A DNA stretch of 11,104 nt from positions 1 to 11,104 of the forward strand of contig JADLCG010000230.1 of NCBI GenBank assembly GCA_020847355.1. The letters are read 5' to 3'. Numbering within the stretch: the stretch's first letter is position 1; every line of letters starts with the position of its first letter. The position numbers were made by a program, and so were the translations under genes. Below are positions 7,316 through 11,104 of the stretch, one piece after another. The notes below the pieces were generated by a model, which worked only from the letters and a program-made list of their open reading frames with translations, made no database searches and was not told the origin of the DNA. This DNA comes from Anaerolineales bacterium (GTDB lineage: Bacteria > Chloroflexota > Anaerolineae > Anaerolineales > Villigracilaceae).

Positions 7316-8065
7316 ATGATTGAATCTATTTTTATCGGCGTTGAAATTGCGACCAAGCAAAATCTGCTAGCTTATGCGGTTTTGGATGGGGAGATGCAGA
7401 TCCGCAAGTTGACGAGCGGAAAGCTGGAAGACCTGCTGGCTTTCATCTCTGAAGATTCTTCTGTGGTTGTGGCGATCAATTCTCCGTCTGGGCTGAGTCA
7501 TAGCTTGTCAAAGGGGAAACTAAAGTCGGAAGCGCCGAAGCAAGCCTCAGGGCGTGAGATGCGGTTGGCAGAACGTGAATTGCGCCGGCGCGGCATTTTG
7601 ATCCCCATCACGCCATCTACAAATGCGGCTTGTCCATTGTGGGTACAAACTGGTTTTGAACTATATCGAAAATTGGAGAAGCGCGGCTTTGCGAAATATC
7701 CTCAGCCGGAAGCCCAGACTCAATACTTAGAGACGAATCCTCAGGCGGTTTATTATGTTTTAGCGGAATCCGCTCCGCAACCCAAACTCGCTTTAGAAGG
7801 TCGTTTGCAAAGACAATTGCTTTTGTATGAACACGGTTTGCGCATTCCCGACCCGATGGATTTTTTTGAAGAGATCACGCGCCATAAAATGACGAAGGGC
7901 AATTGGCCCCTGGACTTGCTCTACGCGCCCGAGCAATTGAATGCCTTAGCGGCGGCGCTGACCGCATGGACGGCTTTGCGTAAACCGGAAAGAATTTCTT
8001 TGATCGGCGCCGAAGCGGAAGGGCAAATCGTTTTGCCTGTAAACCAACTAAAAGAAAAGTATTAG
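7316..8065 (+). CDS. DUF429 family protein (predicted RNase H-like fold)
   Basis: A 249-aa protein recognised as DUF429 from its pattern: IGVEIATKQN at the N-terminus, VVVAINSPSGL (50-60), RELRRRGI (88-94), YLETNPQA (137-144), LNALAAALTAW (208-218) and the C-terminal GAEAEGQIVLP (231-241). The region 160-200 (LEGRLQRQLLLYE, then DPMDFFEEITRHK) resembles a subgroup I recall from Chloroflexota. DUF429 is predicted to have an RNase H-like nuclease fold, but its function is not established. Positions where the family usually has Asp seem changed here: Glu10 in the first strand, Asn55 in VAIN and Asn209 in LNAL, while Glu139 is kept. It is divergent from the tlpA-like gene, and the next gene starts 16 nt after its stop. 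Family assignment is fairly firm; no function can be given. Confidence 0.82.
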   Translation: MIESIFIGVEIATKQNLLAYAVLDGEMQIRKLTSGKLEDLLAFISEDSSVVVAINSPSGLSHSLSKGKLKSEAPKQASGREMRLAERELRRRGILIPITPSTNAACPLWVQTGFELYRKLEKRGFAKYPQPEAQTQYLETNPQAVYYVLAESAPQPKLALEGRLQRQLLLYEHGLRIPDPMDFFEEITRHKMTKGNWPLDLLYAPEQLNALAAALTAWTALRKPERISLIGAEAEGQIVLPVNQLKEKY

Positions 8066-8068
8066 CGG

Positions 8069-8074
8069 TAAAAT
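8069..8074 (+). promoter_or_regulatory. Putative -10 element giving a leaderless transketolase mRNA
   Basis: TAAAAT at 8069-8074 follows GCGG and lies only 7 nt before the ATG at 8082, so transcription would start at or next to the start codon. There is no Shine-Dalgarno sequence in the 16 nt between the genes. The resemblance to GCGGGGTAAAAT ahead of the DUF429 gene supports a promoter role. I see no good -35. Confidence 0.45.
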
Positions 8075-8081
8075 AAAGCTT

Positions 8082-10052
8082 ATGACAATCCCAAACCTTC
8101 AAACCCAAGCCATTAATACGCTTCGTTTTCTTTCCGCTGACGCGGTTCAAAAAGCAAACTCCGGGCATCCGGGCTTGCCGATGGGAACCGCCGCAATCGC
8201 ATACACGCTGTGGATGCGGCACTTACGTCATAACCCGCGCAATCCCAAGTGGGCTGGAAGAGACCGCTTCGTTCTTTCGGGCGGGCATGGTTCTATGCTT
8301 CTATATTCATTGCTCCATCTGACGGGTTACGACTTGCCTTTAGCGCAATTGGAGAATTTTCGTCAATGGGGAAGCCTCACGCCCGGACATCCTGAATATG
8401 GCGTAACGCCCGGCGTGGAGTTGACGACTGGTCCCTTGGGGCAGGGCTTTGCTACTGGCGTAGGCATGGCAATTGCGGCTTCGCATCTTGCGGCAGTCTT
8501 CAATCAACGCGGACATGAAATTATTGACCCGTTTATTTATGCAATCGTCACGGACGGCGATCTGATGGAAGGCGTCGCTTCCGAAGCCGCCTCTTTGGCT
8601 GGTCACTTGGGGCTGGGTAAATTGGTTTATCTTTACGACGATAACCACATCTCCATTGACGGCTCAACTGATTTGGCGTTTACTGAAGATCGCGCCATGC
8701 GCTTCCGCGCTTATGGTTGGCAGGTTTTGAGCGTGGAAGACGGCAATGATGTCGAAGCGATTGACAAAGCCATCCGCGAAGCGAAAGCCGAGACAACTAG
8801 ACCCTCTATTATTATGTGCCGCACCATTATTGGATACGGCGCGCCCCACCGCCAAGGAACTTCTAAGGCGCACGGCGAACCATTGGGCGATGAGGAACTC
8901 AACGCCGCCAAAGACAATTTGGGCTGGCCCCAAGAACCGCGCTTTTACATCCCTGACGATGTGCTGGCTTTTTACCGTGAAGCTGTGGAAAAGGGACGCG
9001 AGCGCGAATATGATTGGAAAATGCGGTTTGACGCTTATAAGCGCCTGCATCCAAATTTGGGCGCTGAATTACAACGCCGTTTAGACGGTAAACTCCCGCA
9101 GGATTGGGAAGCGGCTTTGCCTACTTTTCCGGCGGATCCGAAAGGCATGGCAACCCGCGCCGCCTCCGGCAAGACGATCAACGCGCTGGCTCCGAAACTG
9201 CCCGAATTGATCGGCGGCTCTGCGGATTTAGCCCCATCTAACAACACCAAAATAGACGGAAGCCCAGATTTTCAAAAAGAATCGTATGCCGGACGGAATT
9301 TCCATTTTGGCGTGCGCGAACACGCCATGGGCGCAATTGTCAACGGCATGGCGATTTTTGGCGGCGTGATTCCGTATGGCGCAACTTTTCTCGTCTTTAC
9401 CGATTACATGCGTCCGGCAATTCGCTTGGCGGCGCTATCGCATTATCCGTCCATTTTTATTTTTACGCATGACAGCGTTGGCTTGGGCGAGGATGGACCG
9501 ACGCATCAGCCCATCGAGCATTTGGCTTCGCTTCGCGCGATTCCAAACTTGGTCTTGATTCGTCCGGCGGATGCGAACGAAACTGCCGCCGCTTGGAAAG
9601 TTGCCATTGAACGCCGAAATGGACCGACGCTTTTAGCTCTGACGCGCCAAAACGTGCCGACTTTAGAAACCAGCGCGCCAGTGGAAAAAGGCGCGTATGT
9701 GCTGAAGGATTTTGGCGAACCGCAAATTATATTGATGGCTTCCGGTTCGGAGGTTGGACTCATCCTGCAAGCCGCAGAGAAAATGGCGGAAGAAGGTTTA
9801 GGCGTGCGCGTGGTTTCCTTCCCAAGTTGGGAACTGTTTGAGAAACAAGACCAAGCTTACCGCGAGGCAGTGTTGCCGACCAACCTGCAAAAGCGACTCG
9901 CCGTCGAAGCAGGATCAACCCTCGGCTGGGAAAGATACGCAAAATCCGTCATCGGCATTGATCATTATGGCGCGTCCGCTCCGGCAAAAGTCATCTTTGA
10001 GAAACTTGGCTTTACGGTTGAAAATGTAGTCGCTAAAGCCAAAGAACTGTAA
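8082..10052 (+). CDS. tkt: Transketolase
   Basis: Full-length 656-aa thiamine-diphosphate enzyme that moves two-carbon units between ketose and aldose phosphates in the non-oxidative pentose phosphate pathway. The N-terminal cofactor domain has KANSGHPGLPMG (His29), SGGHGS (His69), TGPLGQG and the ThDP/metal motif TDGDLMEG (157-164), continuing to LYDDNHISIDG. The middle pyrimidine-binding domain has GVREHAMGA with the catalytic Glu413, and HDSVGLGEDGPTHQP. The C-terminal domain includes LMASGSEV. All substrate and cofactor residues I know of seem present, so it should be active. The ATG at 8082 is the only sensible start, since the N-terminus matches the family directly from it. It lacks a ribosome binding site and is probably read from a leaderless mRNA. 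rpiB and the transaldolase gene follow on the same strand. Confidence 0.97.
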   Translation: MTIPNLQTQAINTLRFLSADAVQKANSGHPGLPMGTAAIAYTLWMRHLRHNPRNPKWAGRDRFVLSGGHGSMLLYSLLHLTGYDLPLAQLENFRQWGSLTPGHPEYGVTPGVELTTGPLGQGFATGVGMAIAASHLAAVFNQRGHEIIDPFIYAIVTDGDLMEGVASEAASLAGHLGLGKLVYLYDDNHISIDGSTDLAFTEDRAMRFRAYGWQVLSVEDGNDVEAIDKAIREAKAETTRPSIIMCRTIIGYGAPHRQGTSKAHGEPLGDEELNAAKDNLGWPQEPRFYIPDDVLAFYREAVEKGREREYDWKMRFDAYKRLHPNLGAELQRRLDGKLPQDWEAALPTFPADPKGMATRAASGKTINALAPKLPELIGGSADLAPSNNTKIDGSPDFQKESYAGRNFHFGVREHAMGAIVNGMAIFGGVIPYGATFLVFTDYMRPAIRLAALSHYPSIFIFTHDSVGLGEDGPTHQPIEHLASLRAIPNLVLIRPADANETAAAWKVAIERRNGPTLLALTRQNVPTLETSAPVEKGAYVLKDFGEPQIILMASGSEVGLILQAAEKMAEEGLGVRVVSFPSWELFEKQDQAYREAVLPTNLQKRLAVEAGSTLGWERYAKSVIGIDHYGASAPAKVIFEKLGFTVENVVAKAKEL

Positions 10053-10057
10053 ATAAT

Positions 10058-10094
10058 AAGACCTGAAAAGATCAAGCAAATCTTTTCAGGTCTT
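10058..10094 (+). terminator. Terminator-like hairpin between tkt and rpiB
   Basis: AAGACCTGAAAAGAT (10058-10072) pairs perfectly with ATCTTTTCAGGTCTT (10080-10094): a 15-bp stem with a 7-nt loop, followed by two more T residues. It starts 5 nt after the tkt stop. The rpiB ribosome binding site GGAG (10097-10100) begins 2 nt after the stem, so the hairpin fills the whole gap. It could be a terminator, a leaky attenuator or an mRNA-stabilising hairpin inside an operon. Confidence 0.8.
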
Positions 10095-10105
10095 TTGGAG
10101 AAAAT

Positions 10106-10561
10106 ATGAGAGTGGTAATTGGTTGCGATCATGGGGGCTTCCCGTTGAAAGAAGTTGTTTTAGAAACCGTAAAAAAAATGGGACATGAAATTATTGACGT
10201 TGGCACATTTAGCGCCGAAGCGGTGGATTTTCCTGATTTTACAAAAAAACTTGGCGAGAAGATTCAAAGCGGCGAAGCCGAGCGCGGCATTTTAATTTGC
10301 GGCTCGGGCGTAGGCGCGGCGATTGCGGCGAACAAGATGAAAGGCGTGTACGCCTCAATTTGCCATGATACCTACTCCGCGGCGCAAGGCGTGGAGCATG
10401 ACATGATGAACGTGCTTTGTTTGGGCGGCCGGGTGATCGGACCGGAAGTGGTCAAGGTCTTGATCCCCGCCTTTTTGAACGCAAAATATTTGGGGAGCGA
10501 AAAAGGCGGCGAACGGTTTGCCAGAAGGGTAAGTAAGATTATCAAAATGGAAGCAGACTAA
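10106..10561 (+). CDS. rpiB: Ribose-5-phosphate isomerase B
   Basis: A 151-aa RpiB/LacAB-fold sugar phosphate isomerase that interconverts ribulose 5-phosphate and ribose 5-phosphate. It begins MRVVIGCDHGGFPLKE with the substrate-binding Asp8-His9. The catalytic-base Cys65 lies in GILICGSGVGAAIAANK, as in the E. coli-type enzymes; the mycobacterial type lacks this Cys. The anion-hole loop GSGVG is at 66-70, and His98 precedes the MNVLCLGGRVIG stretch. Length is normal for the family. The ATG at 10106 is preceded by GGAG at 10097-10100. Its place between transketolase and transaldolase supports a pentose phosphate role over an allose or galactose one. The stop codon TAA overlaps the left end of a palindromic element. 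Confidence 0.95.
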   Translation: MRVVIGCDHGGFPLKEVVLETVKKMGHEIIDVGTFSAEAVDFPDFTKKLGEKIQSGEAERGILICGSGVGAAIAANKMKGVYASICHDTYSAAQGVEHDMMNVLCLGGRVIGPEVVKVLIPAFLNAKYLGSEKGGERFARRVSKIIKMEAD

Positions 10562-10649
10562 GTAGTTGATCGTAAGTATTTAGAAAACAAATCCCTGCTC
10601 AAGCCGCCTTGAGCGATGGTTTGTAAAATTTATTTCGACCAACTACTTA
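10559..10649. repeat. Palindromic MITE-like element between rpiB and the transaldolase gene
   Basis: Left arm TAAGTAGTTGATCG (10559-10572) and right arm CGACCAACTACTTA (10636-10649) are inverted repeats with one mismatch in 14. Between them a 7-bp perfect hairpin GCTCAAG/CTTGAGC (10597-10603 and 10608-10614, loop CCGC) sits inside a further 5-bp pairing ACAAA/TTTGT (10587-10591 and 10620-10624). The whole 91 nt can therefore fold as one long imperfect hairpin. If TA at each end is a target duplication, the element is 87 bp (10561-10647) with 12-bp terminal repeats, the look of an IS630/mariner-type MITE. It has no coding capacity. A structured RNA or an unusual terminator are alternatives; no U run follows it. 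Confidence 0.65.
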
Positions 10650-10664
10650 ATTTATACAGCGCTT

Positions 10665-10693
10665 TTGAATCGAATGGATTGAGAGCGTAAAAC
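10665..10693 (+). promoter_or_regulatory. Weak candidate promoter upstream of the transaldolase gene
   Basis: TTGAAT (10665-10670) and TAAAAC (10688-10693) are 17 nt apart, each matching four of six consensus bases. The GCGTAAAAC context resembles the GCGGTAAAAT motif ahead of tkt. Against it, the predicted RNA start near 10700 would leave out the good AGGAG at 10694-10698, so this may be chance. Confidence 0.25.
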
Positions 10694-10706
10694 AGGAGCG
10701 TGCGAA

Positions 10707-11104
10707 ATGTCTGAAACAATTAAGAAACTAACTCAACTTAAACAATCTCTCTGGTACGATAATATTCAGAGAAAACTTTTGGTCAACGGCGAACTCAAAG
10801 CGTTGATCGAACGCGGCGATGTGCGCGGCGTCACTTCCAATCCGTCCATTTTTCAAAATGCAATCGTCAAAACAAACGATTACGACAGCGCCTTAATTCC
10901 GCTGGCTTGGGCTGGTTGGGACGCTGAGAAAATCTTTTGGCGCTTGGCGATTGAAGATATTCAGGAAGCCTGCGATCTATTCCGCCCGCTGTACGATCAA
11001 ACCAACGGCGGCGATGGCTTCGTCAGCATTGAAGTCAGCCCGCGTTTTGCCAACGATACGGCTGGCACGATTCAACAAACTCAAGAACTATGGGAGCGCG
11101 TCAA
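10707..11104 (+). CDS. tal: Transaldolase (3' partial)
   Basis: The first 132 codons of a transaldolase, cut off by the window end with the frame still open. Transaldolase transfers a dihydroxyacetone unit between sedoheptulose 7-phosphate and glyceraldehyde 3-phosphate, completing the pathway with the transketolase and RpiB encoded just upstream. Visible family marks are SLWYDNIQRKLL with Asp18, the signature GVTSNPSIF (41-49), and GFVSIEVSPRFANDT (104-118). The Schiff-base Lys lies beyond the window. The ATG at 10707 has AGGAG at 10694-10698 with 8-nt spacing. The sequence is of the longer Tal type that in some bacteria is fused to a phosphoglucose isomerase domain; whether that is so here cannot be seen. 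Confidence 0.95.
   Translation, partial: MSETIKKLTQLKQSLWYDNIQRKLLVNGELKALIERGDVRGVTSNPSIFQNAIVKTNDYDSALIPLAWAGWDAEKIFWRLAIEDIQEACDLFRPLYDQTNGGDGFVSIEVSPRFANDTAGTIQQTQELWERV

Noticed and set aside
7255..7356. Upstream extension of the tlpA-like gene by 34 codons
   Set aside because: It would overlap the divergent gene's start and add residues with no signal or family similarity before the membrane anchor.

Overview
The window is ordinary-looking bacterial chromosome with a GC content near one half by eye. The Tad-locus proteins, a DUF429 protein of a form I associate with Anaerolineae, and a non-oxidative pentose phosphate cluster together suggest a Chloroflexota genome, probably Anaerolineae. 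That placement is inference from protein style; no rRNA or other marker is present. Genes are closely packed and most have a clear Shine-Dalgarno sequence.

Region 1 (1-4539, + strand) is the cytoplasmic and inner-membrane engine of a Tad/Flp-type pilus or secretion apparatus: a CpaE-like protein (5' end cut off by the window), the CpaF/TadA ATPase, and the platform proteins TadB and TadC. The genes are 2-27 nt apart and surely one operon. No pilin, prepilin peptidase, secretin or TadE/F/G gene follows tadC here; the remaining parts must lie upstream or elsewhere. Region 2 (4598-5946, + strand) holds a ComF-type phosphoribosyltransferase and a long-form ribosome hibernation factor, closed by a perfect 13-bp hairpin that probably terminates transcription from both sides.

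Region 3 (5985-7254, - strand) is a two-gene operon: a TlpA/ResA-like membrane-anchored thioredoxin, then a polytopic membrane protein related to prolipoprotein diacylglyceryl transferase (Lgt) in which the residues known to matter for catalysis appear to be replaced. Its promoter region is shared, back to back, with a + strand DUF429 gene.

Region 4 (7316-11104, + strand) has the DUF429 protein, transketolase, ribose-5-phosphate isomerase B and the start of transaldolase (3' end cut off). The last three form the core of the non-oxidative pentose phosphate pathway. Transketolase seems to be made from a leaderless or near-leaderless mRNA, a terminator-like hairpin sits directly before the rpiB ribosome binding site, and an 87-bp palindromic, MITE-like element flanked by TA lies between rpiB and the transaldolase gene.

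I saw no tRNA, rRNA, CRISPR array, complete insertion sequence, phage gene or recognisable defence system. The most unusual items are the palindromic element at 10559-10649 and the degenerate Lgt-like protein; neither amounts to a clearly new biological system.
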